Origin: Bin87 sp965221295
GTDB lineage: Bacteria > Chloroflexota > Dehalococcoidia > Lucifugimonadales > UBA3495
Assembly: GCA_965221295.1 (NCBI GenBank)
Contig: OZ244879.1
Span: 1,922,001 to 1,986,000 of the forward strand
Direction of reading: 5' to 3'
Length of the DNA: 64,000 nt
A program made the position numbers and the translations under genes. Position 1 is the first letter of the stretch. Every line of letters starts with the position of its first letter. A model generated the notes under the pieces. That model saw only the letters and a program-made list of their open reading frames with translations, was not told the origin of the DNA and did not search any database. Positions 9,614 to 18,085 of this stretch are shown piece by piece.

Positions 9614-10369
9614 CTATTCCGTCACGGCGGGTCGCACCATGATTTGATGCGCCACGTTGTAGCCGATGGATATGCTGTCCGATTCCGTCTCCACCTGCAT
9701 GACGCCGAGGTAAGGCATCGCTTCCAGCAGAGTGATGCGATGACCCGGCACCAGGCGCGCGGCTCCTAGAAACTGCAACAGCTGGGCGTCTTCTTCTGGC
9801 ACCCGGTCAACCAAGTAGGCCCTTCCGTTGGTGGCCTCAGCCAGCGGCACCGCGTCCGGCGTCGGTCCCGGGCAGCCGAAACCGGGAATCGGCCACCCGA
9901 AGGGCGAGTGCGTAGGATATCCCAACCGCTCCACTAGCTTCGCCTCAAGGGCCGGCGACATGCCGTGCTCCAATTGGTGCGCCTCAATGTGAGCTTCATG
10001 GAGCTCCATGCCCAGGAGCCGAACCACCAGCCATTCCGCAAGACGGTGGCGGCGGGCTATGCTTTCGCCTTCCATGGTTCCCCGGTCGGTAAGTCGGATC
10101 CGCTTGTCTCCCCCGATGTCAACCAGGCCCTGCTTTTCCATGCGCCGCAGCATTCCAGCAACCGATGGAACGGAGGTGCCCAACCCTTCGGTGGGTGGCA
10201 GCTGCCGCAGAGCTTCGGTCAATCGCGTCAGGGTGGGTATTTCTGAGTCCTCCCACATCTTGTAGAGTGACAGCAGGTAGTTCTCCGTCACAGGGGACAG
10301 GCGTTCGGAGGCATTAGCGCCCGGAGCTTGGGCGGCGGATTCTGATTTGGGTTTGCGGGGACGCGCCAC
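9614..10369 (-). CDS. DtxR/MntR-family metal-dependent transcriptional repressor
   Basis: DNA-binding repressor of 251 residues that should sense a divalent metal. A winged helix-turn-helix covers about residues 25-95, the helical dimerisation domain about 96-150, and an FeoA/SH3-like domain about 175-251. The dimerisation segment reads 'AHIEAHQLEHGMSP'. The E-x2-E-H part of the DtxR primary metal site is recognisable, but the residue matching DtxR Cys102 (Glu in MntR) is His, so metal choice cannot be assigned. A GTG start with GGAAG upstream was chosen. It lies between the ATPase and the permease of the iron-type ABC system, the obvious regulon candidate. Confidence 0.88.
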   Translation of the reverse strand: MARPRKPKSESAAQAPGANASERLSPVTENYLLSLYKMWEDSEIPTLTRLTEALRQLPPTEGLGTSVPSVAGMLRRMEKQGLVDIGGDKRIRLTDRGTMEGESIARRHRLAEWLVVRLLGMELHEAHIEAHQLEHGMSPALEAKLVERLGYPTHSPFGWPIPGFGCPGPTPDAVPLAEATNGRAYLVDRVPEEDAQLLQFLGAARLVPGHRITLLEAMPYLGVMQVETESDSISIGYNVAHQIMVRPAVTE

Positions 10370-10403
10370 AACAACTTCCAGCTGGGAATAAGGGTATCGG
10401 CGG

Positions 10404-10409
10404 ATTATA
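10404..10409 (-). promoter_or_regulatory. -10 box candidate for the DtxR-type repressor gene
   Basis: A perfect TATAAT on the minus strand 34 bases upstream of the GTG start of the repressor. No clear -35 element is paired with it. Confidence 0.45.
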
Positions 10410-10589
10410 CGCTATTGTAATTCCCAACGCCTACCTACTAAGCGCTGCTCATCCGTTCGCAGATTCGGTTAGGTCGGTCTCAATCGCACAGCAAGACGCC
10501 GGAGGTCCACCTGCGCCCGCGCCGCGCGCGCTCTGGAAAAGGTGTTGGTCCGAGCCCGGGTTTCGTTCGTTGTCCGGCGTCAAGCGCAC

Positions 10590-11687
10590 TTAACACCCGG
10601 TTGGCAACGCGCGGCCCGTCGGGTCCAATGAGGCCCGGCCGTCGGCGAAGGGTTGCAACCTGTGTCCTTCCCTCAGGGTCACGCGGACCCGAACGCCGGG
10701 TTCGATGTGCATCACATGGGACATCATGGCGCGCACTGTCCGGCCCGAAGGCAGCGCCACTGTGTAGATGTAGAACGCCCCCAGGAAATCCCGACCCACC
10801 ACCTTACCGTTGCCATCCTCGTCGGGAACTACATTTAGGCAGTCGGGACGGGTCATAATCTGAAGATTGTCCGGGTCTGGCGCGGAAGTTGGCCAACCTG
10901 TGGGCCACGCGGCCAGGCCGATTTCGCTGGCAAGCCGCTCCCCATCCCGACGAGCTGGCAGGAAGTCCGCCATTCCGAAAAACTCGGCGGCGAACCGGGT
11001 ATCGGGATTGTGGAACAACGTTTCGGGCGGCCCGACCTGCTCAACGCGACCCTGGTTCATCACGGCGATGCGGTCGCCCAATTGCATCGCCTCTTCCTGA
11101 TCGTGGGTGACGCAGATTACAGTGGCTCTTCGCTCCTTGAGTATCCCGCGCACTTCAGCCCGTAGCTGCGCCCGCAGGCCTGGATCCAAACCGGAGAATG
11201 GTTCGTCCATCAGCAGAAGGTCCGGCGCCGGCGCCAGGGCGCGAGCCAGGGCGACCCTTTGCTGTTGCCCACCGGAAAGTTGATGCGGGTACCGCTTTTC
11301 GTATCCCGTCAGGTTCACCAGCCGGATTGCTTCCGCCGTTTTTGCCTTGCGTTGCCGGTCTTTGGCCAGGCCGAAGGCGACGTTCTGGGCCACGGTGAGA
11401 TGCGGGAAGAGCGCCCCTTCTTGAAAAACCATGCCGACCCGGCGCCGCTCGGGGCTCTCGTTCACTCCCGAACCGTACACCACGCGGTCGCCGATCTGGA
11501 TGGCGCCAGAATCTGGGGAATCAAAACCTGCGATCAGCCTGAGCGTGGTGGTTTTGCCGCAACCGCTCGGCCCCAGCAGGCACAGGATTTCCCCGCGCTC
11601 CAGGCGCAAGTCGATTTGATCGACCGCCACCGTATCGTTGAACGATTTGGAAAGCCGGGACAAAGTCAAGGCAAAGCGCCCAGACAT
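10590..11687 (-). CDS. Iron(III)-type ABC transporter ATP-binding protein (FbpC-like)
   Basis: ATPase of 365 residues. Walker A (GPSGCGKTTT), Q-loop region, signature (LSGGQQQRVALARAL), Walker B (LLLMDEPFSGLD) and switch His (CVTHDQEEAM) are all intact. A C-terminal TOBE-like regulatory domain occupies about residues 235-365. ATG at 11687 is chosen because GAGGA lies just upstream; the in-frame ATG at 11738 would add 17 residues with no family similarity. It should pair with the fused permease at 7651-9306, although the repressor gene separates them. Confidence 0.92.
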   Translation of the reverse strand: MSGRFALTLSRLSKSFNDTVAVDQIDLRLERGEILCLLGPSGCGKTTTLRLIAGFDSPDSGAIQIGDRVVYGSGVNESPERRRVGMVFQEGALFPHLTVAQNVAFGLAKDRQRKAKTAEAIRLVNLTGYEKRYPHQLSGGQQQRVALARALAPAPDLLLMDEPFSGLDPGLRAQLRAEVRGILKERRATVICVTHDQEEAMQLGDRIAVMNQGRVEQVGPPETLFHNPDTRFAAEFFGMADFLPARRDGERLASEIGLAAWPTGWPTSAPDPDNLQIMTRPDCLNVVPDEDGNGKVVGRDFLGAFYIYTVALPSGRTVRAMMSHVMHIEPGVRVRVTLREGHRLQPFADGRASLDPTGRALPTGC

Positions 11688-12028
11688 CGCGTCCTCGCTT
11701 ACCGACTGGTTTGCCGCGTTAGAAGGCGCTAAAACCATTTTAAGTGCATATGCCGCATTGTTTTGAATGCCGATAGAAAACGGGAGTCAGTCTATCTAGC
11801 CAAATTGCGGTTGTCAACGCGCCAGCGACGCAAAAACGACCGATCCGCGGAATCTGGCGACGGCGGCTCTGCAACGGCGGCCCGTTGGCCCGGCGCTAGG
11901 CCAATCCTGAGACCCAGCCCAGTCCCTTTGCGTATTGACATAAACAGCAGCGCGTCGAAAACTTGCTGCCCACATCACATTGGCGTCCCTTTCGACCCAA
12001 CGCGGCACGACCCATGTTGTGCAACCAA
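11688..12028. other. Intergenic stretch, nothing recognised
   Basis: About 340 bases between the ATPase start and the 3' end of the DUF1461 gene, both on the minus strand. A TTAAAAT hexamer near 11731-11738 (minus strand) could serve as the -10 for the ATPase. The short open frames have no supporting start sites. Confidence 0.4.
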
Positions 12029-12787
12029 TCAGGCGTCGGCGTCCGCGCCATCGGAACCGGGACCCGGAGGCTGGCGCCGGCTTTGCCAACGTTGATACCC
12101 GCGGCCGGCCCAACCGGTTGAAAGCAGCAGCGCCGCTCCCAGCACTGAGGTCAGCGCTACCCGTATCGTGGCGTCAAACCAGAATCCACCGGGGAAGAGG
12201 ATCAGCAGGTAGTCAGTGTGCGGATTCAGCATCCAAAGGTCATTGGAGAAGCTGAGACGGTGAAACAGCAGGAACATTCGCTCAAACGCCGCCACCGCAG
12301 CCAATCCCACTCCGGCAACGGCCAACAGGGTTATTCCTCCGCACCAAATGGCCAAGCTCGCCGCTGTCGCCGCAAATCCGCCACGGCAGACGACCCATCC
12401 GGCCGCCAAGACTGCGATGATCCATAGGGCGCTGCCGATTGCGACCCAATAGACGCCACGAACCAGGCGCTTGACGTCGTACATGTGGGCAATCTCACGC
12501 TGGTTGAAGATGTCTTGCTCGACGCCGTAAACAGGCGCCCGAACAGCCAAGGGTTCGGTTCCCGTGTTGAAGTAACCTCGCAACTCGGCGCCGATGCGGA
12601 TCAGGTCAGCCTCGGTGATGCCAGAGCGGGCCGCCGTGTCGTATCGCTGGAACCCGTTGCGGTACAGCCCCGGGTCGTTCACCGCCCACGCCACCGAACC
12701 GGCCACCAGGAACAACAACCCAGCCGGTACGGCCAGCGTTAGCGCCGCCGTTAGAGCGCGGGTCGCCAGTGTCCGTCGCTCAGGCAT
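12029..12787 (-). CDS. DUF1461 (TIGR01906-like) integral membrane protein
   Basis: Membrane protein of 252 residues. A hydrophobic N-terminal segment (about 12-36) is followed by an extracytoplasmic domain of about 70 residues and then by three or four helices. The segment 'HRLSFSNDLWMLNPHTDYL' leading into 'LILFPGGFWFD' is the hallmark of the DUF1461/TIGR01906 family, whose function is unknown. The extracytoplasmic part contains 'AHMYDVKRLV', also typical of the family. The C-terminus is Arg/Pro/Asp-rich and probably cytoplasmic. ATG at 12787. No operon partner is evident. Confidence 0.82.
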   Translation of the reverse strand: MPERRTLATRALTAALTLAVPAGLLFLVAGSVAWAVNDPGLYRNGFQRYDTAARSGITEADLIRIGAELRGYFNTGTEPLAVRAPVYGVEQDIFNQREIAHMYDVKRLVRGVYWVAIGSALWIIAVLAAGWVVCRGGFAATAASLAIWCGGITLLAVAGVGLAAVAAFERMFLLFHRLSFSNDLWMLNPHTDYLLILFPGGFWFDATIRVALTSVLGAALLLSTGWAGRGYQRWQSRRQPPGPGSDGADADA

Positions 12788-12994
12788 CCGGGGGTCTCCA
12801 GGCGTACAGCTTCATGGCGGCAAGTCGTCCGGCGTGATTGGAGGCCAAATTTGGCGAGCTCACGAGCCAGAACCCGCAGCGTCCCATGGCCGACGGCGGT
12901 AGCGCCCGCTGATTCGTCATGCGGCGCCGTTCCCGCCAATCCGGCGGCCCGGCGTTCGGCAATCGTGGCAGGGCGCAATGCGGCCGTTTCATAC

Positions 12995-13064
12995 TAAACG
13001 TGAATTCTATGCCAGCGCTGTCTTGGATCTAAACGAGAATTCGGCGCCAGCGCTCAAGATACAG
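12995..13064. repeat. Two imperfect copies of a 35-base direct repeat
   Basis: Copies begin at 12995 and 13030. Both contain TAAACG, GAATTC and CCAGCGCT in the same order and spacing, with the central bases diverged. The role is unknown. Confidence 0.55.
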
Positions 13065-13140
13065 GTTACGCAATCAGCCTGCGCATTTCAAATCCCCTGC
13101 GCAGTCTCGCCGCCTCGTCACGTCCGGCCAACGAGTGAGA

Positions 13141-13146
13141 TATACT
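13141..13146 (+). promoter_or_regulatory. -10 box of mazG, abutting the start codon
   Basis: TATACT ends seven bases before the mazG ATG at 13154. Transcription starting the usual seven bases after a -10 would begin at or next to the A of the ATG, so the message would be leaderless. No ribosome-binding sequence is present, which fits. Confidence 0.5.
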
Positions 13147-13153
13147 GCCGGAC

Positions 13154-14014
13154 ATGATGAGCAACGATCTTTCGCCCAAAACCGATTCAACCATACCGGT
13201 CAGTTCACCCATCCCAGCGGAACGCATCGGCGAATTCCAGGGGTTAATCGACATAGTAGCCCGCCTGCGAGCGCCGGGAGGATGCCCTTGGGACGCCGAA
13301 CAGACCCACGAATCGCTGAAACGCAACCTGCTGGAAGAATGTTACGAGACGTTGGAAGCCATCGATGGCGGCGAACCTGACCAACTGGCCGAAGAGCTGG
13401 GCGACATATTGGCGCAGGTTGCCTTCCACGCTGACATCGCCCGCGTGGCCAGCGATTTCGACATCTCAGACGTGCTGACGGCCATCAACCGGAAATTGAT
13501 CCGCCGACATCCCCACGTTTTTGGCGATGGCGACGCGGCGGACGCGCGGCAGGTGGAGCGCAATTGGGAGCAGTTGAAGGCCGAAGAGCGGCGGCAGGCG
13601 GGCAAACCAGATCCGTCGGCGATGGACAGCATTCCGGCAGCCCTACCCGCTCTGTCCGCGGCGCAACTGATCCAGGACCGGGCCGCTCGATTCGGGTTCG
13701 ACTGGGACGACGCGGCGGGTGTGCTGGACAAACTGGTGGAGGAAATCGGAGAGTTCCGCGCCGCCGCCACCGATGCGGAGCGTGTGGACGAGTTCGGGGA
13801 TGTTCTGTTCGCGTTGGTGAATCTGGCCCGCTGGTCGGGCATCCAGGCCGAGGACGCCCTCAGGCAGGCCAACAACAAGTTCCGCAACCGCTACCGCGCT
13901 ATGGAAAGGCTGGCGTCAGGGCGAGGGCAGGACTTCTCCCTACTCCCGCTGGATGACAAAGAAGCTCTTTGGCAGGAAGCTAAACTGAGCGTCGCGCCAG
14001 AGCCTGACCCATAG
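13154..14014 (+). CDS. mazG: MazG nucleoside triphosphate pyrophosphohydrolase
   Basis: House-cleaning enzyme of 286 residues that hydrolyses (d)NTPs to NMP and pyrophosphate. Two MazG domains are present. The first has the conserved 'GGCPWDAEQTHESL' entry and the E-E-x2-E / E-x2-D metal-binding pairs in 'LLEECYETLEAI' and 'LAEELGDIL'. The second has 'KLVEEIGEFRAA' and 'VDEFGDVLFALVNL'. The 'RRHPHVFGD' segment between them is also diagnostic. ATG at 13154 or the adjacent ATG at 13157 may be used. It is monocistronic and convergent with sppA, whose 3' end lies 20 bases away. Confidence 0.95.
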   Translation: MMSNDLSPKTDSTIPVSSPIPAERIGEFQGLIDIVARLRAPGGCPWDAEQTHESLKRNLLEECYETLEAIDGGEPDQLAEELGDILAQVAFHADIARVASDFDISDVLTAINRKLIRRHPHVFGDGDAADARQVERNWEQLKAEERRQAGKPDPSAMDSIPAALPALSAAQLIQDRAARFGFDWDDAAGVLDKLVEEIGEFRAAATDAERVDEFGDVLFALVNLARWSGIQAEDALRQANNKFRNRYRAMERLASGRGQDFSLLPLDDKEALWQEAKLSVAPEPDP

Positions 14015-14034
14015 GCTTGGGACCAATCCCGCCC

Positions 14035-14865
14035 CTACGGATCTTGACGGCGCTGATCTCCCAACATCCCGGGTTCCAGGAAATAGATTCCGCCGGACGC
14101 CAGAGTGGCGAAATTCTCCAGCGTAGAAAGATAGGAAACCGAGGCGCGCCCAGGAACTCCGAAACGATCCAAGAACGCGCGCTTCGGGCGATAATATCGG
14201 ATTCTGCGGCGCGCCCCGCTGAGTCGCATGGCCTCGGTAACGGCGTCATCGAAACCACCCTCCCCATCGATCAGGCCCAGTTCCTTGGCCTCACGCGCGG
14301 TGTATATTTCCCCGGTGGCCAGCTCGCGCACCTGCTCGTCGGTCAGGTTGCGGCTGTCGGTGACCACCGATACGAACAAATCGTACATCTGGGCGATGAG
14401 GTTCTGGAACTTGTCTGATTCCTCGTCGGTGGGCATGCGCCAAAAACCCGACATGTCCTTGAGTCGGCCGGCCTTGAATACGGAGAACTCGACCCCCAAT
14501 TTGCCGAACAACTGCTGGAGGATGGGCCGGAGGTAAATCACTCCGATGGATCCCACCAGGGCAGCCCGCGAGGCCATGATGGAACCGGCCCCGCAGGCGA
14601 TGTAGTACCCGCCCGAGGCGCCCAGGCCTCGCACGTAGGCGACTACTGGCTTGCGCCGCGCGACCTTGCGGACCTGTTCGTAGAGCAGATCGCTGGCGGT
14701 GGCTGAGCCTCCTGGAGAGTCGATGTCCAACACCAGCGCGCCAATTTTGCGGTTGTGCTCAACACGCTCCAGCAACCTGGAATACTCTGGCTCCTTGATG
14801 GCGGAACCGATGGCGCCGTGCATCTCGATGACTGCGATGCCAGGCCTGCGTTTGAAAAAGAGCAT
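14035..14865 (-). CDS. sppA: Signal peptide peptidase SppA, S49 serine protease
   Basis: SppA/protease IV-type peptidase of 276 residues, the short bacterial form with one S49 domain. The nucleophile Ser84 lies in 'GLGASGGYYIA', and the general-base Lys is probably Lys136 in 'FKAGRLKDMSG', as in Bacillus SppA. 'DIDSPGGSATAS' forms the conserved oxyanion region. No clear N-terminal membrane anchor is visible, unlike many SppA proteins, so the location is uncertain. ATG at 14865 is used; a TTG at 14877 would add four residues. Confidence 0.9.
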   Translation of the reverse strand: MLFFKRRPGIAVIEMHGAIGSAIKEPEYSRLLERVEHNRKIGALVLDIDSPGGSATASDLLYEQVRKVARRKPVVAYVRGLGASGGYYIACGAGSIMASRAALVGSIGVIYLRPILQQLFGKLGVEFSVFKAGRLKDMSGFWRMPTDEESDKFQNLIAQMYDLFVSVVTDSRNLTDEQVRELATGEIYTAREAKELGLIDGEGGFDDAVTEAMRLSGARRRIRYYRPKRAFLDRFGVPGRASVSYLSTLENFATLASGGIYFLEPGMLGDQRRQDP

Positions 14866-14896
14866 GGTCAGGGCCAATCCGTAGGATGATGGTAGG

Positions 14897-14902
14897 ATTA
14901 TA
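14897..14902 (-). promoter_or_regulatory. -10 box candidate for sppA
   Basis: Perfect TATAAT on the minus strand, 31 bases upstream of the sppA ATG. No clear -35 partner. Confidence 0.45.
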
Positions 14903-14996
14903 CACGGCTTCGCGCCGCCACCGGCGAGTTTGACAGCGCCGGCCCGAATGTCTAGCCTGCAATCGTATTCCCCATGAACCCTACGGGAGAAGCGCC

Positions 14997-15122
14997 ATGA
15001 CCTTGACCAAGGTGAAACTGGAGCGATTTACCGCCTTCGATGACCTGGAGGTCGAAATTTCACCAGGCATCAACGCCTTTATCGGCGAGAACGGTACGGG
15101 CAAAACTCAGCGTTACTTTTGA
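14997..15122 (+). pseudogene. Decapitated AAA ATPase relic (N-terminal 41 residues)
   Basis: An ATG with GGGAGA upstream opens a frame of 41 codons that reads like the first two strands and Walker A loop of an SMC/RecF-like AAA ATPase (start 'MTLTKVKLERFTAFDDL', P-loop 'GENGTGKT'). It then runs into TGA four codons after the P-loop. Full proteins of this type are 350 residues or longer. The 226 bases that follow show no continuation in any frame that I recognise. I read it as a 5' remnant left by a deletion or rearrangement whose right boundary is near 15110. Confidence 0.65.
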
Positions 15123-15348
15123 TTTAACTGGATGAACTCGAGTCGAAATTGACGAACCAAAATGCGCCCGCTTCATGGACGCGGCCCATCTTGCACCCTT
15201 GCGCACCGTTCAACATCGAAACTTGGAACAGAAATTTCCCCAATTACCCCGTCCGCCGTCTCCCTTGACCAGCGTTGCCGACGGACGCTCGCCCAGTTAT
15301 CCTGACCTCGCCTGACCCATTCCCTGATCTACTCAAGGAGAAACCAAC

Positions 15349-16443
15349 ATGCAATTCGGCCTGTTCATGATGCCCCTGCATCCGCCGCACCGTTCCTATG
15401 CTGACTCCTATGACCGCGATTTGGACCTGCTTCAGGCCGCTGACCGACTGGGGTTCCACGAAGCCTGGATCGGTGAGCACCTCACCGAACGCTGGGAGAA
15501 CGCCCCGTTCCCCGACCTACTCATCGCCAAGGCTTCGGCGCTCACGGAGCGCATCCGGCTGGCGACCGGCGTTACGTTGCTGCCGATCCATAATCCCATC
15601 GAACTGGCGCACCGCATCGCCATGCTGGACCACCTGACCCGCGGCCGCCTCTATTGGGGCATCGGGCACCGGGCGATTCCTACGGACCTGCAATTGTTCG
15701 GAATGGACCCCAGTCAAGGCGACGACGTGCGCCGCCGCGCCGCCGAAGTGCTGGACATCGTGCTGAGCCTGTGGGCGTCGGAAGGCAAATTCGAGTATCA
15801 CGGGGAGTTCTTCGACATCGTAGCCCCCGAACTGGACCCAACGCTGGAGCGCGGCCTCCACATGAAACCGTTACAACAGCCGCACCCTCCCATCGGCGTG
15901 GCCGCGACTTCCATCGGCAGCAGCAGCATCCGGGTGGCTGGACGCGAGGGCTACATCCCCATGAGCAGCAGCAACCTGGCGCCCCAATATCTGGCAGACC
16001 ATTGGACCACAGTGGAAGACGCGGCCGCCGAGGCGGGCCGGGAAGCGAACCGCGCCGATTGGCGCATCGGGCGCGACGTGTTTGTCGGCGAGACTGCCGA
16101 GGAGGCCAGGGAACGGGCGCATGCGGTGCTGGGGCGCAATTACCTGCAACACCAGCTTCCCAATCGCTTGGGGTCGGGCCTGATTCAAGCCACCAAAATC
16201 GATCCCAACATGACCGATGACGAACTGACCGTTGACTACATGATGGACAACATCTGGATTGTGGGCGACCCGGACGAGTGCGCTCAGCGTATCCGGCAGC
16301 TGTACGACGAGGTCGGTGGGTTCGGCCATCTGCTCTGCATCACGCAGGACCCAGACGACCACCAGTGGGAGTTGGATTGCCTGCGCCTCATCGCCGAGGA
16401 GGTCGCCCCGCGGGTCAGCGACCTGACGGGCGCATCGGCGTAA
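15349..16443 (+). CDS. LLM-class flavin-dependent oxidoreductase (paralogue 1)
   Basis: Bacterial-luciferase-like TIM-barrel oxidoreductase of 364 residues, using FMN or F420. The N-terminal strand 'MQFGLFMMPLHPP', the 'WIGEHLTERW' active-site loop, 'LATGVTLLPIHNPIELAHR' and 'LDHLTRGRLYWGIGHR' are standard family segments. AAGGAG lies just before the ATG. The C-terminal part (about 290-350) has the 'VGDPDECAQRIRQL' helix found in monooxygenase members. Its substrate is unknown; related enzymes oxygenate alkanes, aldehydes, sulfonates or cyclic ketones. It is convergent with the second paralogue at 16759-17925. Confidence 0.92.
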   Translation: MQFGLFMMPLHPPHRSYADSYDRDLDLLQAADRLGFHEAWIGEHLTERWENAPFPDLLIAKASALTERIRLATGVTLLPIHNPIELAHRIAMLDHLTRGRLYWGIGHRAIPTDLQLFGMDPSQGDDVRRRAAEVLDIVLSLWASEGKFEYHGEFFDIVAPELDPTLERGLHMKPLQQPHPPIGVAATSIGSSSIRVAGREGYIPMSSSNLAPQYLADHWTTVEDAAAEAGREANRADWRIGRDVFVGETAEEARERAHAVLGRNYLQHQLPNRLGSGLIQATKIDPNMTDDELTVDYMMDNIWIVGDPDECAQRIRQLYDEVGGFGHLLCITQDPDDHQWELDCLRLIAEEVAPRVSDLTGASA

Positions 16444-16758
16444 GCATCGATTGTCGCAGCGCCGAAGAGGGAGGTTCAAACTCAGCTCCCTTCTGCCCAT
16501 TTAGCCGCCGCCGGTCCATTATTGCATCGCCCGGCCCGCAGTTGAACGCCCCAGTCAAGCAACAGGACACCCCAGTCAAGCAACCGGACGCCCCAGTCAG
16601 TCAATGGCGCTCCCCAGGTCTGTCATTGCGAGCGAAGCGCGGCAATCTCGATGCACGCAACGAACGACCCTTCCCCAATCGCGCGCCAACCGCGCCGTTG
16701 CCGTCGCATCGGCCGAGCGCTCAGGCGAATGGGGCGTTACCGGACGCCGCCCGGCGCA
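16444..16758. other. Repeat-bearing spacer between convergent oxidoreductase genes
   Basis: About 315 bases. It contains a 21-base tandem repeat (listed separately) and, at about 16614-16650, a solo fragment of the TGTCATTGCGAGCGAAGCG palindromic repeat family that forms arrays near 48.3 and 57 kb. No gene is seen. Confidence 0.6.
16549..16611. repeat. 21-base tandem repeat, three copies
   Basis: Units begin at 16549, 16570 and 16591, each starting CCCCAGTCA. The first two differ at two positions and the third is more diverged. The period is a multiple of three, but no supported gene covers it. Confidence 0.75.
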
Positions 16759-17925
16759 TCACTTGAACGCCGGGAACACGTGCTTGCCGAACATTTCAAT
16801 GGACTCCATCACCTTGTCGTGGGCGACTGTTTCAGTCGCCATCAAGAATTGCAACTGGTCGACGCCGGTGGCTTCATGAAGCTTCGCGGCTCTGATGCAA
16901 CTGTCCGGATCTCCGGCAACGATCACGCCACGCTCCGCCAGGGTATCGGCGTCGAACTCCTCCCAGATCTTTTGGGCCAACGCCGTGCCGCCCGAAAGGT
17001 CCACTGAACCGCCGTTGGCCACTGCCGCTTCGTTGCCGTCTTCGGCGCCCGAGGATACGTCAATGTACCGGGAGAAATTTTGCTGTAGATGGTCAGGAAT
17101 GCCGCCCCATTGGTCCAGCAGGCGAGCGTACACGTCCTTCTGGTCTTGGACGTAAGGCCGTCCGGGGCCAAAGAAAGTCTTTAGTGAGTCGGCGCACAAC
17201 TGGCGAGTCGCCGAATTGTCGGCCCCGCAGAGGCCAAACACGGAACTGAGCCACTGGTTGTTGACGAACTGCCCCACGGGTTTCGCCTTCTTGACATTCT
17301 CGCGGTACGCGGCGATGTGGGGTTCCAGCACCGATGGCGCGCTGACTCCCAAGGCCATGACGCCGATGCCGCGTTCTGCGGCCAACTCGTAGGTGGCGGG
17401 TTGCAGCGCCGCCACCCAAATGGGCGGGTGCGGCTGCTGGTAGGGTTTGGGCAACACCTGTCGGGGCGGCACGTTCCAGTACTTGCCTTCCCACTCGAAG
17501 TAGTCCGACCCCCAAATCTGGGGGATCATCTTCAACGATTCTTCCCACATTTCGCGGGTTTCGCGAGGATCAATGCCCATGCCGGTCTGCTCGTAAGGGG
17601 CGCTGCGGCCAGTGCCCATATCAACTCGACCGTTGGTTAGGTGATCAACCATGGCGACTCGTTCAGCAACCCGCACCGGGTGATGGTAGGGCAAGATGAC
17701 CACGCCGAAGCCCAGGCGGATGCGCTTGGTCAGCCGGCTCAACGCGCCGAAAATGACCTCCGGGCACGGCGACATGCTGAACGTGGTGAGAAAGTGGTGT
17801 TCAACGAACCAAACGTAATCAAAGCCCATCTCGTCGGCCAGGCAAACCTGTTCGATGGTTTCTTCGATGACGGCGTGGTCGTCAAGTTCTGGACGTTGCA
17901 TCTCGTAGGCAAGGCCGAATTTCAT
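16759..17925 (-). CDS. LLM-class flavin-dependent oxidoreductase (paralogue 2)
   Basis: Luciferase-like monooxygenase of 388 residues. 'MKFGLAYEMQRPEL' at the N-terminus, 'YVWFVEHHFLTTFSMSPCPE', 'VVILPYHHPVRVAER' and 'LTNGRVDMGTGRS' define the flavin-binding barrel. It resembles the paralogue at 61017-62087 more than the other three: both share the MKFGL-YE start, the EHHFL segment and the C-terminal 'DQ-x2-F-x-M' strand. GGAGAG precedes the ATG. It is monocistronic, convergent with paralogue 1. Confidence 0.92.
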   Translation of the reverse strand: MKFGLAYEMQRPELDDHAVIEETIEQVCLADEMGFDYVWFVEHHFLTTFSMSPCPEVIFGALSRLTKRIRLGFGVVILPYHHPVRVAERVAMVDHLTNGRVDMGTGRSAPYEQTGMGIDPRETREMWEESLKMIPQIWGSDYFEWEGKYWNVPPRQVLPKPYQQPHPPIWVAALQPATYELAAERGIGVMALGVSAPSVLEPHIAAYRENVKKAKPVGQFVNNQWLSSVFGLCGADNSATRQLCADSLKTFFGPGRPYVQDQKDVYARLLDQWGGIPDHLQQNFSRYIDVSSGAEDGNEAAVANGGSVDLSGGTALAQKIWEEFDADTLAERGVIVAGDPDSCIRAAKLHEATGVDQLQFLMATETVAHDKVMESIEMFGKHVFPAFK

Positions 17926-17940
17926 GTTCGCTCTCCATTG

Positions 17941-18000
17941 GCGCAGAGTAACGCGGTGCAGAGTAACGGGGTGCAGCGTAACGCGGTGCAGCGTAACGGC
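17941..18000. repeat. 15-base tandem repeat, four exact-length copies
   Basis: Four units begin at 17941, 17956, 17971 and 17986, each of the form G(C/T)GCAG(A/C)GTAACG(C/G)(G/C). The array lies between divergent genes just upstream of the YceI lipoprotein gene. Near-perfect units indicate recent slippage or expansion. Confidence 0.85.
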
Positions 18001-18085
18001 AATGCGGGGATTTTACTGCCGGAACCTAACGGGGGCAATGATAGAATACGATAGCCATTGCCAAAAGTATCCGGGGAGAACCGTC

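Larger units (their letters stand above)
12788..13153. other. Intergenic region between DUF1461 gene and mazG
   Basis: About 366 bases between divergent genes. It holds a 35-base direct duplication (listed separately) and the mazG -10 box. A 70-codon minus-strand frame abuts the DUF1461 start, but its composition gives no reason to call it a gene. Confidence 0.5.

Noticed and set aside
9338..11738. Shared TAAAATGGT motif upstream of the iron-type permease and ATPase genes as a metal-box
   Set aside because: Too short and AT-poor to distinguish from chance -10 elements; not palindromic.
12780..12992. 70-codon minus-strand frame abutting the DUF1461 gene
   Set aside because: No ribosome site and unremarkable composition; it could be real but there is nothing to support it.
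14997..15122. TGA after the Walker A motif as another selenocysteine codon
   Set aside because: No sequence continuing the ATPase fold follows in frame and no Cys is expected there.
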